Shown: in pieces, positions 36,732 through 45,321 of the stretch | Layout: the number at the start of each line of letters is the position of its first letter | How positions within the stretch are numbered: the first letter of the stretch is position 1 | Assembly: GCA_022842595.1 (NCBI GenBank) | Contig: JALHPF010000011.1 | Span: 1-64,000 of the forward strand | Direction of reading: 5' to 3' | From: Rubrivivax sp. | GTDB taxonomy: Bacteria; Pseudomonadota; Gammaproteobacteria; Burkholderiales; Burkholderiaceae_C | DNA length: 64,000 bases | The notes under the pieces: model-generated | Seen by the model: only the letters and a program-made list of their open reading frames with translations | Told to the model about the DNA's origin: nothing | The model's database searches: none | Program-made: the position numbers and the translations under genes

Positions 36732-37241
36732 TCAGTCCGGCGCAAAGCGAAGAATGGCGTCGCCGTGCCCCACCGCCTGCCCGGCAGCGACGCAGACCTC
36801 GGCAATGGTGCCGGCGCGCGGCGCGCCGATGAAGTTGTGCATCTTCATGGCGTCGAGCACGGCGACCTGCTGGCCACGTGTCACCACGTCGCCTGCCTGA
36901 ACATGCAACTCGAGAATGACACCCGGCATCGGCGCGTTCAGGCTGGCAACGCCCCCACCCGACTCTTTGGAAGCCGAGCGCGCTGGCGGGAGTGCAGCCG
37001 CTTCGCCGCCGCGCGCCGGATTGGGCGCAGCAACTGCAGCCATGGGTGACCGCGCCGCGGCAGAGCCTGCCAACGTCGCCTGCATGCCGGGCGTGATGAC
37101 AGCGTCCGGCATGTCCTCGTCACCCGACAACGCCACCTGGTAGGTCTGGTCACCCACCGTCACTTCGAAGCGGTCGCTGCCGAGTTCCTGCACGTCGATG
37201 ACGAACTCACGCCCGTCCATGCCCAGCCTGTAGCGACGCAT
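36732..37241 (-). CDS. mmdC: Biotin carboxyl carrier subunit of the decarboxylase
   Basis: A 169-residue protein with a C-terminal biotinyl domain (about 100-169). Lys133 in the motif AMKM (131-134) is the biotin site; PMPGVILELHVQAGD lies ahead of it. The N-terminal part (MRRYRLGMDGREFVIDVQEL) is the usual extension, then an Ala/Pro-rich linker. It carries the carboxyl group from the carboxyltransferase to the beta subunit. Its ATG shares one base with the stop of the gamma-like gene (TGATG). Confidence 0.9.
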   Translation of the reverse strand: MRRYRLGMDGREFVIDVQELGSDRFEVTVGDQTYQVALSGDEDMPDAVITPGMQATLAGSAAARSPMAAVAAPNPARGGEAAALPPARSASKESGGGVASLNAPMPGVILELHVQAGDVVTRGQQVAVLDAMKMHNFIGAPRAGTIAEVCVAAGQAVGHGDAILRFAPD

Positions 37242-37633
37242 CAGCGATTCCTCCGTTGCCAGCTCCGGTTCTGCTGCGCGCGGCCTGCGCCCACCCAGCG
37301 CGAGGCGTAGAGCAGACTGCCCGGCCAGTAGCTGCGCATCTCCGGTGCCGCCTCGCGCCTGCGCACGGCACGGTGTGTGAGCGTGGCCACCAGGATGGCG
37401 GCCACCAGACCTGCGTCCATGCCCTGCACCATGACTGGCCCGCACGGCATGGCCGCGGCCGTGGCGGCGAGCTCGGGTTCGGCTTGATCTTGGCCCGTCG
37501 CGGGCACTGTCTGGGGCGGCACGGGGTCCATGCGCAGCACCAAGGTCAGCAGGCCCCACAGCAGGGCCAGCAGCGCAAAGACCAGGCCCATGCCCAGCAC
37601 CGTCACCTCCAGTCCCCACTGCATGTTGTTCAT
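37241..37633 (-). CDS. OadG-like small membrane subunit of the decarboxylase
   Basis: A 130-residue subunit with one N-terminal membrane helix (about 6-34, LEVTVLGMGLVFALLALLWG), the typical OadG/MmdD feature, then a Pro/Glu/Ala linker. A second hydrophobic segment (GLVAAILVATLTHR) and a basic end follow. The gamma/delta subunit anchors and assembles the complex. It lies 11 bases after the carboxyltransferase gene and is coupled to the biotin carrier gene. Confidence 0.8.
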   Translation of the reverse strand: MNNMQWGLEVTVLGMGLVFALLALLWGLLTLVLRMDPVPPQTVPATGQDQAEPELAATAAAMPCGPVMVQGMDAGLVAAILVATLTHRAVRRREAAPEMRSYWPGSLLYASRWVGAGRAQQNRSWQRRNR

Positions 37634-37644
37634 CGCGCTGCCCT

Positions 37645-39198
37645 TCAGGTCGGCGACAGGCCGTGCTTCTTGGGCGGGTTCTGCTGCACCTTGGTGCGCA
37701 GCACCTCAAGTGCACGCGCCAGCCGCGGGCGGGTTTCGCGGGGTTCGATGACCTCATCGATCTGACCCAGATCGGCCGCACGGTAGGGGTTGAAAAACTG
37801 CTCGCGGTACGCGGCCACCAGTTCGCTGGCCCGCGCGGCGGGGTCGCCGGACTTGGACACCTCCTCGCGATACAGCACACGCACCGCCGGTTCGGCGCCC
37901 ATCACCGCGATCTGCGCCGTCGGCCAGGCGAAGGCCAGATCGGTACGCATCTGCTTGGAACTCATCGCCACGTAGGCACCACCCATGGCCTTGCGCGTGA
38001 CGACGCTGATCTTGGGCACCGTGGCCTCGCAATAGGCGTAGATGATCTTGGCGCCGTGACGGATGACACCGCCGTACTCCTGGTCGGCTCCGGGCAGGAA
38101 CCCCGGGCAATCGACAAAGGTGACGATGGGAATATTGAAGGAGTCGCAGATGCGGATGAAGCGCGCGATCTTGTCGCTCGCATCGATGTTGAGCGCACCC
38201 GACATGAACGCCGGTTGGTTGGCCACCACGCCGACCGAGTAGCCGTCCAACCGCACGAAGCCCACCACGGCGTTGGCCGCAAAGGCGGGCTGGATCTCGA
38301 GGAAGCTGTCGTGGTCGAAGATGGCGGCAATGGCGTCGCGGATGTCGTAGGGCTGGTTCTCGTCGTCCGGAATCAGCGTGTTCAAGGCGTCATCCATGCG
38401 GTTGGGCGGGTCCTCGGGGTGGATCTGCGGCGGGTCTTCGTTGTTGTTCTGCGGAAGGTAGCTCAGCAGCAGTTTGCTCAGGGCCACGCCGGCCACTTCG
38501 GTCTCAGCCGCCAGATGTGCGACGCCGCTGCGCGACATGTGCACGTCGGCGCCGCCCAGGGTCTGCGCGGTGACGACTTCACCGGTGACGGCCTTGATGA
38601 CGTCCGGGCCGGTGAGGAACATGGTGCCGTCACCGGCCATGATGATGAAGTCGGTCAGCGCCGGCGAATACACAGCGCCACCGGCGCACGGCCCCAGGAT
38701 GACCGAGATCTGCGGTATGACCCCCGAGGCCATGACGTTGCGCACGAACACCTCGCCGTAGGCCGCCAGACTGCGCACGCCTTCCTGGATGCGCGCGCCA
38801 CCCGAGTCGTTCAGGCCGATCAGCGGGATGCCGCTTTCGAGTGCCAGATCCTGGATGCGGCTGATCTTCTGCGCCTGCACCTCGGAGAACGAGCCGCCGA
38901 GCACGGTGAAGTCCTGCGCGAAGACCGCCACCCGGCGGCCGCTGATCTTGCCGAAACCGGTGACGATGCCGTCGCCGGGAAAGCGCTGCTTGTCCAGACC
39001 GAAGGCGCTGAACTGGTGTGTCGCCAACGCGCCGAACTCCTGGAACGACCCTTCGTCCAGCAGCAGCGCCAGCCGCTCGCGGGCCGTGAACTTGCCGCGC
39101 GCATGCTGCTGCTCGATGCGCTTGGCGCCCCCGCCCAGGATGGCGCGGCTGCGCATCTCGCGCAGCGTTTGCAGGTGGTCATGGGTCTGGTCGGCCAT
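37645..39198 (-). CDS. mmdA: Methylmalonyl-CoA decarboxylase carboxyltransferase subunit (MmdA-like)
   Basis: A 517-residue carboxyltransferase of the PccB/MmdA family that moves CO2 from an acyl-CoA to biotin. Family blocks include KFTARERLALLLDEGSFQE, LNDSGGARIQEGV, LGPCAGGAVYSPALTDF, VDCPGFLPGADQEYGGVIRH and KAMGGAYVAMSSKQ. Methylmalonyl-CoA is the likely substrate because OadG-, biotin- and OadB-type subunits follow, as in Veillonella and Propionigenium, but another acyl-CoA cannot be excluded. It is the first gene of the group, divergent from nuoA. Confidence 0.9.
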   Translation of the reverse strand: MADQTHDHLQTLREMRSRAILGGGAKRIEQQHARGKFTARERLALLLDEGSFQEFGALATHQFSAFGLDKQRFPGDGIVTGFGKISGRRVAVFAQDFTVLGGSFSEVQAQKISRIQDLALESGIPLIGLNDSGGARIQEGVRSLAAYGEVFVRNVMASGVIPQISVILGPCAGGAVYSPALTDFIIMAGDGTMFLTGPDVIKAVTGEVVTAQTLGGADVHMSRSGVAHLAAETEVAGVALSKLLLSYLPQNNNEDPPQIHPEDPPNRMDDALNTLIPDDENQPYDIRDAIAAIFDHDSFLEIQPAFAANAVVGFVRLDGYSVGVVANQPAFMSGALNIDASDKIARFIRICDSFNIPIVTFVDCPGFLPGADQEYGGVIRHGAKIIYAYCEATVPKISVVTRKAMGGAYVAMSSKQMRTDLAFAWPTAQIAVMGAEPAVRVLYREEVSKSGDPAARASELVAAYREQFFNPYRAADLGQIDEVIEPRETRPRLARALEVLRTKVQQNPPKKHGLSPT

Positions 39199-39399
39199 GG
39201 GTGCGGCTGCGGAGTGTGCGCGGCAGGCAGAGCGGGACCTTGTTGCAGATCAAGCATTGACACCGCGCCGCCGAACCGTGCGGGGCACCCTGGGGGAGAC
39301 CCCAGGCCGGCGGTTCGCTCCAACTTGATCTGCGACAGATCGTTGCACGATGACCGCCGCTAGCCTTCCGCAAAAGCCGGTTCATTCGTCGTCCCCAGA
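39199..39399. promoter_or_regulatory. Divergent control region of mmdA and nuoA with nested inverted repeats
   Basis: Three concentric inverted repeats share one centre: GCAGATCAAG (39246-39255) with CTTGATCTGC (39324-39333), CGAACCG (39273-39279) with CGGTTCG (39311-39317), and CCTGGG (39290-39295) with CCCAGG (39301-39306). The outer arm is a perfect 10-base match. The region must contain promoters for both operons. The arms could be a paired operator or a cruciform; no known motif is recognised. Confidence 0.55.
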
Positions 39400-39804
39400 A
39401 TGGCTGGCAGCCAAGAAAAAGCAGCGGAGACCAGACCAGTGAACCCCTACGCGGTGTTCTTGCTCTACCTGATGACGATCCTGGGCGTCGTCGCGCTCGT
39501 GCTCGGGCTGAACCGTGTGCTCGGGCCGAAGCCGGTCGCCACCGGGACCAAGCTCGAACCCTTCGAGTGCGGCGCCACGCCGGTCAGCACGCTGAACGTC
39601 AAGGCCGTGCCCGTCAAGTACTGCGCGGTGGCCATCGTCTTCATCCTGTTCGACCTGGAGACCGTGTTCCTATTCGTGTGGGCGCTGGGTGCGCAGCCCT
39701 TGACCGGCTTCATGCTGTTCACCTTCTTCGTCTTCATGGCCCTGCTGGTGCTGATCCTGCTGTACGTCTACAAGGCGCGGCTGATCGAGGCCGTCACCGA
39801 GTAG
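39400..39804 (+). CDS. nuoA: NADH-quinone oxidoreductase subunit A
   Basis: A 134-residue membrane subunit of complex I with three helices. The conserved loop KLEPFECGATP is present and so is VAIVFILFDLETVFLFVWAL. The N-terminal 15 residues before NPYAVFLLY are longer than usual, so a later start (GTG at 39439) is possible. First gene of the nuoA-N operon; nuoB starts 5 bases after the stop. Confidence 0.94.
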   Translation: MAGSQEKAAETRPVNPYAVFLLYLMTILGVVALVLGLNRVLGPKPVATGTKLEPFECGATPVSTLNVKAVPVKYCAVAIVFILFDLETVFLFVWALGAQPLTGFMLFTFFVFMALLVLILLYVYKARLIEAVTE

Positions 39805-39809
39805 CCGCC

Positions 39810-40340
39810 ATGTACGCACGCACCGTCCCCATCGTGCCTGTCTTGCCAAACTCGGGTCATTCCAAGGACGGCGCCTTCGAGTACCTGACGACGCGCAAGG
39901 ACGAACTCGTCGGCTGGGCCCGCAAGTTCTCGATCTTCCCCTACCCCTTCGTCACCGCCTGCTGCGCCATGGAGTTCATGGCCGTCAGCGCGTCGCCCTA
40001 CGACACCGACCGCTTCGGCGCCGCACTGCCGCGCTTTTCGCCACGCCAGGCCGACCTGCTGATGGTGGTGGGCACCGTCACGCACAAGCAGGCGCCGGTG
40101 CTGCTGAAGGTGTACGAGCAGATGTGCGAACCCAAGTGGGTGATGGCCTTTGGCGTGTGCGCCACCAGCGGCGGCTTCTATCAGAACTACGCCGCGCTGC
40201 CGGGCATCGACAGGATCATCCCGGTGGACATCTACATCCCGGGCTGCCCGCCGCGGCCCGAGATGGTCATCGACGGGATCATGCAGTTGCAGGAAAAGAT
40301 CGCCGGCTCGCGGCATCCGATCATCACCGACCGCTTCTGA
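39810..40340 (+). CDS. nuoB: NADH-quinone oxidoreductase subunit B
   Basis: A 176-residue subunit that carries iron-sulfur cluster N2, the last cluster before quinone. The ligands are the paired Cys51-Cys52 in TACCAMEFMAVS, a Cys in FGVCATSGGFYQNY and one in YIPGCPPRPEM. The start ATG at 39810 lies just after nuoA. nuoC follows 2 bases after the stop. Confidence 0.96.
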   Translation: MYARTVPIVPVLPNSGHSKDGAFEYLTTRKDELVGWARKFSIFPYPFVTACCAMEFMAVSASPYDTDRFGAALPRFSPRQADLLMVVGTVTHKQAPVLLKVYEQMCEPKWVMAFGVCATSGGFYQNYAALPGIDRIIPVDIYIPGCPPRPEMVIDGIMQLQEKIAGSRHPIITDRF

Positions 40341-40342
40341 CG

Positions 40343-40816
40343 ATGGTCGCCCCGATCTTCAGCACGCTGCAGCAGGCCCTGGTGCCGTCCGCCGGGCCGG
40401 CGACGCTGTCGCACGGCGTGCTGGTTCTCAATCTGGCGCCCGCCGAATTGCTGGCCACCGCGCAGCGCCTGCGCGACGAGTTCGGTTTCGACCTCTTCCT
40501 GGACGTCACCGCCATCGACTGGATGGGCCAGGCGCCGCGCTTCGAGGTCGTGCACCACTTCTATTCCACCCAGCACAAGCAGCGCGTGCGCCTGAAGACG
40601 CGCGTGGAAGAAGGCGACCCCACGGTCGATTCGCTGCTGCCGCTGTATGGATCGGCCGCGTTCATGGAGCGCGAATGCCACGACATGTACGGCATCGTCT
40701 TCCGCGGCAACGCGGACCTGCGCCCGATCCTTCTCTACGAAGGCTTCGTCGGCCACCCGCTGCGCAAGGACTACCCCAAGCAGCAGGAGCAACCGCTGGT
40801 GCCCTACCGCAACTGA
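40343..40816 (+). CDS. nuoC: NADH-quinone oxidoreductase subunit C
   Basis: A 157-residue hydrophilic subunit of complex I. The core RFEVVHHFYSTQHKQRVRLK and the C-terminal ERECHDMYGIVFRGNADLR, then LRKDYP, match the 30-kDa subunit. At 157 residues it is shorter than the roughly 200 of many betaproteobacterial NuoC proteins, losing part of the N-terminal and the tail. It is not fused to NuoD. Confidence 0.94.
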   Translation: MVAPIFSTLQQALVPSAGPATLSHGVLVLNLAPAELLATAQRLRDEFGFDLFLDVTAIDWMGQAPRFEVVHHFYSTQHKQRVRLKTRVEEGDPTVDSLLPLYGSAAFMERECHDMYGIVFRGNADLRPILLYEGFVGHPLRKDYPKQQEQPLVPYRN

Positions 40817-40826
40817 CCCCGACGCC

Positions 40827-42077
40827 GTGGACACCGCTTACCGCCCCACCCAGGCGCCCATCGCCAACCCTGTGCGCTCCATCTTCGAGCCCACATTGCG
40901 CGACGACTCGGTCATCGTCAGCATCGGCCCGTCGCACCCGGCCACGCACGGCACGGTGCAGATCATTGCCGAGCTCGACGGCGAGCGTGTGCTGCGCAGC
41001 GACGTGCACTGCGGCTACCTGCACCGCGGCTTCGAGAAGGAGTGCGAGGACCACACCTGGCACAACCTGATCCCCTACGTCGACCGGCTTAACTACGTGT
41101 CGGCCCTGATCAACGACTTCGCCTACTGCGACGGCGTGGAGCAGCTGATGGGCGTGCAGATCACCCCGCGCTGCCGCCACCTGCGCACGCTGCTCAGCGA
41201 GTATTCACGCCTGGTCGACCACCTCACCTGCGTGGCCGCCGGGCTGATGGAACTGGGGGCGATGACGGCCTTCCTGTACCTGGTGATGGTGCGCGACTAC
41301 ATGTACGAGCACCTCGCCGCGCTGACCGGCGCGCGCGTGACCTACACCTACGGCCGCATCGGCGGGCTGGCGCGCGACCTGCCGGTGGGGTGGCTGGCGC
41401 GCATGGAAGAGATCCTGGTGCAGTACGAGGATTTCGTCGACCGCGTGCATGTGCTGGTCGACCGCAACCGCATCTTCATCGACCGCATGCGCAACATCGG
41501 CGTCATCAGCACGGCCGACGCGCTGAGCCACGGCTGCACCGGCGTCATCCTGCGCAGCACCGGCGTGCCGCGCGACCTGCGCAAGGACACGCCCTACCTG
41601 GCCTACGCCGAGCTCGACTTCCAGGTGCCCGTGGGCATCAAGGGGGACAACTACGACCGCTACTACGTGCGCATGTGCGAGATGGACGAGTCGGTGCACA
41701 TGATGCGGCAGCTGGCCGACATGCTCCAGTCCCCCGCGCTGCAGGGCCCGATCAACGTCGACGATCGGCGCTGCAGCTTCCCGGCCAAGCCGCTGGTCTA
41801 CCGCGAGATCGAGTCGCTGATCAACCACTTCAAGCTGGTCATCGACGGCCCTGTCGTGCCGGCGGGCGAGGTCTACGTCGCCCACGAATCGCCGAACGGC
41901 GAACTCGGCTTCTATCTCGTCAGCACGGGGGGCGGCGTGCCCTACAAGGTGCACTGCCGCGCGCCCAGCTTCGTGCACATGGGCGCGGCGCACCGCATGC
42001 TCAATGGCGGCCAGCTGGCGGACATCGTGCCCACCTTCGGCTCGATCAACATGATCGGCGGGGAGTGTGATCGTTAG
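40827..42077 (+). CDS. nuoD: NADH-quinone oxidoreductase subunit D
   Basis: A 416-residue quinone-site subunit. GPSHPATHGTVQIIAELDGE near residue 35 and LHRGFEKECEDHTW carry the conserved His and Glu region; DRYYVRMCEMDES and VYVAHESPNGELGFYLVS follow. The start is GTG at 40827, 10 bases after the nuoC stop; the upstream in-frame ATG lies deep inside nuoC. Length is normal. Confidence 0.95.
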   Translation: MDTAYRPTQAPIANPVRSIFEPTLRDDSVIVSIGPSHPATHGTVQIIAELDGERVLRSDVHCGYLHRGFEKECEDHTWHNLIPYVDRLNYVSALINDFAYCDGVEQLMGVQITPRCRHLRTLLSEYSRLVDHLTCVAAGLMELGAMTAFLYLVMVRDYMYEHLAALTGARVTYTYGRIGGLARDLPVGWLARMEEILVQYEDFVDRVHVLVDRNRIFIDRMRNIGVISTADALSHGCTGVILRSTGVPRDLRKDTPYLAYAELDFQVPVGIKGDNYDRYYVRMCEMDESVHMMRQLADMLQSPALQGPINVDDRRCSFPAKPLVYREIESLINHFKLVIDGPVVPAGEVYVAHESPNGELGFYLVSTGGGVPYKVHCRAPSFVHMGAAHRMLNGGQLADIVPTFGSINMIGGECDR

Positions 42078-42095
42078 GCGATCGCCAGGTGACCC

Positions 42096-42563
42096 ATGAA
42101 GCACCTCATCCCCGAATTCGACCTCATGCGCCGGCGCTTCCCGCCCGAGGCGACGCCGTCGATGGTGCTGCCCTGCCTGCACCGCATCCAGGACGACCGG
42201 GGCTTCGTGGCCGACAGCGACATCGCCGAGCTGAGCGCCTACCTGGGCGTGCAGCGCATCCAGATCGAGGAAGTGCTGGCGCACTACACGCAGTTCAGGC
42301 GCGAACCCATCGGCCGCTGGCACCTGCAGGCCTGCCGCAACCTGAGCTGCACGATGCGCGGCGCCGAGCGCGTGATCGAGCACCTGAGCGGCCGGCTGGG
42401 CATCGCGCCCGGCCAGACCACCGCCGACGGCCGCTTCACGCTGAGCACCGTGGAATGCCTGGGCTCCTGCGGCACCGCGCCGGTGGTAATGGTCAACGAG
42501 GCATATCACGAGAACATGAACGCCGAGCGGCTGGATGCGCTGATCGAGGGACTCGTGAAATGA
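42096..42563 (+). CDS. nuoE: NADH-quinone oxidoreductase subunit E
   Basis: A 155-residue subunit with a thioredoxin-like [2Fe-2S] cluster (N1a). The ligands are Cys80 and Cys85 (QACRNLSCTM) and Cys121 and Cys125 (VECLGSCGTAP). It forms the NADH dehydrogenase module with NuoF and NuoG. The stop overlaps the nuoF start as ATGA at 42560-42563. Confidence 0.95.
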   Translation: MKHLIPEFDLMRRRFPPEATPSMVLPCLHRIQDDRGFVADSDIAELSAYLGVQRIQIEEVLAHYTQFRREPIGRWHLQACRNLSCTMRGAERVIEHLSGRLGIAPGQTTADGRFTLSTVECLGSCGTAPVVMVNEAYHENMNAERLDALIEGLVK

Positions 42564-43861
42564 CAGGCCGCAAGCTCATCATGACCTTCCCGGTCACCGC
42601 CACGTCCCACCTGCTGGCGGACTACCGCGCGCGCGGCGGCTATGCCACGCTGGACAAGGTGCTGCACGAGATGCGGCCCGAACAAGTGACCAAGGAAGTG
42701 GCGGCCTCGGGCATCCTGGGCCATGGCGGCGCGGCCTTCCCGGCCGGGCGCAAGTGGGGCGTGATCAAGCTGGGCGACGGCCAGCCGCACTACCTGTGCG
42801 CCAACGCCGACGAGGGCGAGCCCGGCACCTTCAAGGACCGCTGGATCCTGGAGCACTCGCCGCACCTGCTGCTGGAATCGATGCTCATCGCGGCCTACGC
42901 GCTGCAGGTGCGCCACGCCTTCGTCTACATCCGCGGCGAGTTCGACCTGCCTTACCGGCGCCTGGCCGCGGCGGTGGAAGAGGCCTATGCCGCCGGCTAT
43001 TTCGGCGAGCGCATTCTCGGCACCGACTTCGCCTGCGACCTGGTCGTCTACCGCGGCGCAGGCAGCTACGTCTGCGGCGAGGCCTCGGCGCTCATCACCT
43101 CCATCGAAGGCCGCAAGGGCTACCCGCGCAACCGCCCGCCGCGGCTCACGGTGCGTGGCCTGTACCAGCGCCCGACGGTCATCAACAACGTCGAGACCCT
43201 GGCCAACGTGGCGGCCATCGTGGCCATGGGCGGCGAGGCCTTCCGCCAGGTCGGCACGCCCAAGAGTCCGGGCACGCAGCTGGTGTCAATCTCCGGCCAC
43301 GTGCAGCGGCCCGGGGTGTACGAAGTCGAGTACGGCTACCCGCTGGCGAAGTTCATCCACGAGGACTGCGGCGGCGGCCTCAACGGCACGCCGATCAAGT
43401 GCATCGTGCCCGGTGGGATTTCAACCAAGGTGTTGACCGCCGCCGAGATCGAGACCGTCACCTACGACCATGCCTCGCTCACTCAGGCCGGCTCGGGCGT
43501 GGGCTCGGGCGGCATGGTGGTCATCGGCGAAGGCACCTGCATGGTGCGGCTGCTGCAGGTGCTGCTGCGTTTCTATCACCACGAGTCCTGCGGCCAGTGC
43601 ACGCCCTGCCGCGAGGGCATGGGCTGGATGCACCGCATCATCGACCGCATCGTCGACGGCGAGGGCCGCCCGGGCGACATCGAGCAGCTGATCCGCATCA
43701 GCCACGCCAACGACGGCACCACCATCTGCGGCATGGGCGACGCCGCGGGCTACGCCTGCGTCGGCATCCTGGCCAAGTACCGCGACGAGTTCGAGTACTT
43801 CATCGAGCACAAACGTTCAAGGCTCGATGGTCGCCTTGAGGTGGCGGGGGTCACGGCGTGA
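42560..43861 (+). CDS. nuoF: NADH-quinone oxidoreductase subunit F
   Basis: A 433-residue NADH- and FMN-binding subunit. The FMN/NADH region shows GHGGAAFPAGRKW, CANADEGEPGTFKDR and RGAGSYVCGEASALITSIEG. Cluster N3 ligands are Cys344, Cys347, Cys350 (CGQCTPCREG) and Cys390 (TTICGMGD). All are intact. The stop overlaps the nuoG start as GTGA. Confidence 0.96.
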   Translation: MTGRKLIMTFPVTATSHLLADYRARGGYATLDKVLHEMRPEQVTKEVAASGILGHGGAAFPAGRKWGVIKLGDGQPHYLCANADEGEPGTFKDRWILEHSPHLLLESMLIAAYALQVRHAFVYIRGEFDLPYRRLAAAVEEAYAAGYFGERILGTDFACDLVVYRGAGSYVCGEASALITSIEGRKGYPRNRPPRLTVRGLYQRPTVINNVETLANVAAIVAMGGEAFRQVGTPKSPGTQLVSISGHVQRPGVYEVEYGYPLAKFIHEDCGGGLNGTPIKCIVPGGISTKVLTAAEIETVTYDHASLTQAGSGVGSGGMVVIGEGTCMVRLLQVLLRFYHHESCGQCTPCREGMGWMHRIIDRIVDGEGRPGDIEQLIRISHANDGTTICGMGDAAGYACVGILAKYRDEFEYFIEHKRSRLDGRLEVAGVTA

Positions 43862-45321
43862 TTGACCTGTTCATCAACGGCCAAGCCGTGCAGGCCGAGG
43901 AAAACCAGACCGTGATGCAGGCGGCTCGCGCGAACGGTGTCTTCATCCCCTACTTCTGCTGGCACCCCAAGCTCTCGGTGCCGGGCAACTGTCGCATATG
44001 CATGGTGGAGGTCGCCAGCGAGGGCCAGGCCGAAGGCGAAGGCTGGCTGGACATCGCCTGCAACATGCCCGTGACCCGCGGCATGCGCGTGTTCACCGAC
44101 TCGGCGCGCGTGCGCGCGCGGCGCAAGGAGACCTTGCAGTTCATCACCCTGAACCACCCGGTGGACTGCGGCATCTGCGACAAGGCCGGTGAGTGCACGC
44201 TGCAGGACTACCACTACGAATACAACGGCTCGCCCTCGGTGTCGCTCGAGCCCAAGGTGCACGCCACCAAGCACTTCGCCCTGTCCGAGCGCATCGTGCT
44301 CGACAACGAGCGCTGCATCCTGTGCACACGCTGCGTGCGCTTCACGCACGAGGTGTCGAAGACCTTCTCGCTGGGCGTGCAGAACCGGGGCGACCACTCG
44401 CTCATCCGGCCGGTGGAAGACGGCGCCTTCGAGCGCGACCCCTATTCCGACAACGTCATCGACCTCTGCCCCGTCGGCGCGCTGCTGTCGCGCCCCTTCC
44501 TGCACAGGGCGCGCGTGTGGTACCTGCAGGCGACGCCCTCGGTGTGCCCGGGCTGCGAGCGCGGCTGCAACATCGACATCTGGCACCGCAAGAGCGAGTG
44601 GCGGCTCAAGGCGCTGGATGCGAAGCAGAACGCGCGCATCGACCGCGTCACGCCGCGCGACAACCCGCAAGTCAACGGCCCGTGGATCTGCAACAAGGGC
44701 CGCGACCTGGCGCAGGTCTTCGAGCGTGCCCGCGCCGAGCAGGCCCTGTGCAAGGGGCAGGCCACCGACGTGCAGGACGCGCTGGACCGCGCCAGGGTCT
44801 TGATCCAGGCCGCGCGCCGACCCGTGGCGCTGGTGTCGAGCTGGGCGTCGAACGAAGAGCTGGCCGCCTTCCGAGCCACCCTGGCACCGCGCTTCGACTG
44901 CTTCGTCAAGGCCGACCACCAACCGGCGCCGGATGAGTTGCTGCAGGACGACCTGCTCATCCGGCCCGACAAGAACCCGAACACCGCCGGTGCCGTGGCC
45001 CTGGCTGCGCCGCTGCCGGCCGATGCGCGCCAGGCCTTCGCCAGCGACTGCGATCTGGTGCTGGTGTGGGGAGAAGGCTTCAGCTTCGCGCAGCTGCCGC
45101 CGCAGGCCCGGATCATCTACCTGAACAGCTGGCTGCAACCCGAAAACGGCCACGCCGACGTGTTCCTGCCGATCAGCGTGATGACCGAGCGCCGCGGCCA
45201 CTACACCAACTTCCAGGGCGTGGTCAGCGCCTTCGAAGCCGGCTTCAAGAAGCCCGCCGGCGTGCAGGACGCCGAGACCCTGTTCGCCGCGCTGTTTGCA
45301 GATCCAGGGGCCGCGCCATGA
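43858..45321 (+). CDS. nuoG: NADH-quinone oxidoreductase subunit G, short form
   Basis: A 487-residue iron-sulfur subunit. Ligand sets are N1b: C34, C45, C48, C68; N5: H100, C104, C107, C113; N4: C153, C156, C159, C204; and N7: C230, C233, C237, C278. The molybdopterin-oxidoreductase-like part is cut to about 200 residues, while typical betaproteobacterial NuoG proteins are near 780. The frame is clean and the stop overlaps nuoH, so the short form looks natural rather than broken. Start is GTG at 43858. Confidence 0.93.
   Translation: MIDLFINGQAVQAEENQTVMQAARANGVFIPYFCWHPKLSVPGNCRICMVEVASEGQAEGEGWLDIACNMPVTRGMRVFTDSARVRARRKETLQFITLNHPVDCGICDKAGECTLQDYHYEYNGSPSVSLEPKVHATKHFALSERIVLDNERCILCTRCVRFTHEVSKTFSLGVQNRGDHSLIRPVEDGAFERDPYSDNVIDLCPVGALLSRPFLHRARVWYLQATPSVCPGCERGCNIDIWHRKSEWRLKALDAKQNARIDRVTPRDNPQVNGPWICNKGRDLAQVFERARAEQALCKGQATDVQDALDRARVLIQAARRPVALVSSWASNEELAAFRATLAPRFDCFVKADHQPAPDELLQDDLLIRPDKNPNTAGAVALAAPLPADARQAFASDCDLVLVWGEGFSFAQLPPQARIIYLNSWLQPENGHADVFLPISVMTERRGHYTNFQGVVSAFEAGFKKPAGVQDAETLFAALFADPGAAP

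Noticed and set aside
36732..37880. A 382-residue biotin protein starting at 37880
   Set aside because: The upstream part overlaps the OadG-like gene and the carboxyltransferase end in another frame. The real start MRRYRLGMDG is at 37241, coupled to the OadG-like stop.
43858..45321. nuoG truncated by a frameshift
   Set aside because: The frame is clean, cluster ligands are intact, and the stop overlaps the nuoH start as in the rest of the operon. A continuation of the molybdopterin domain is not seen in other frames downstream.
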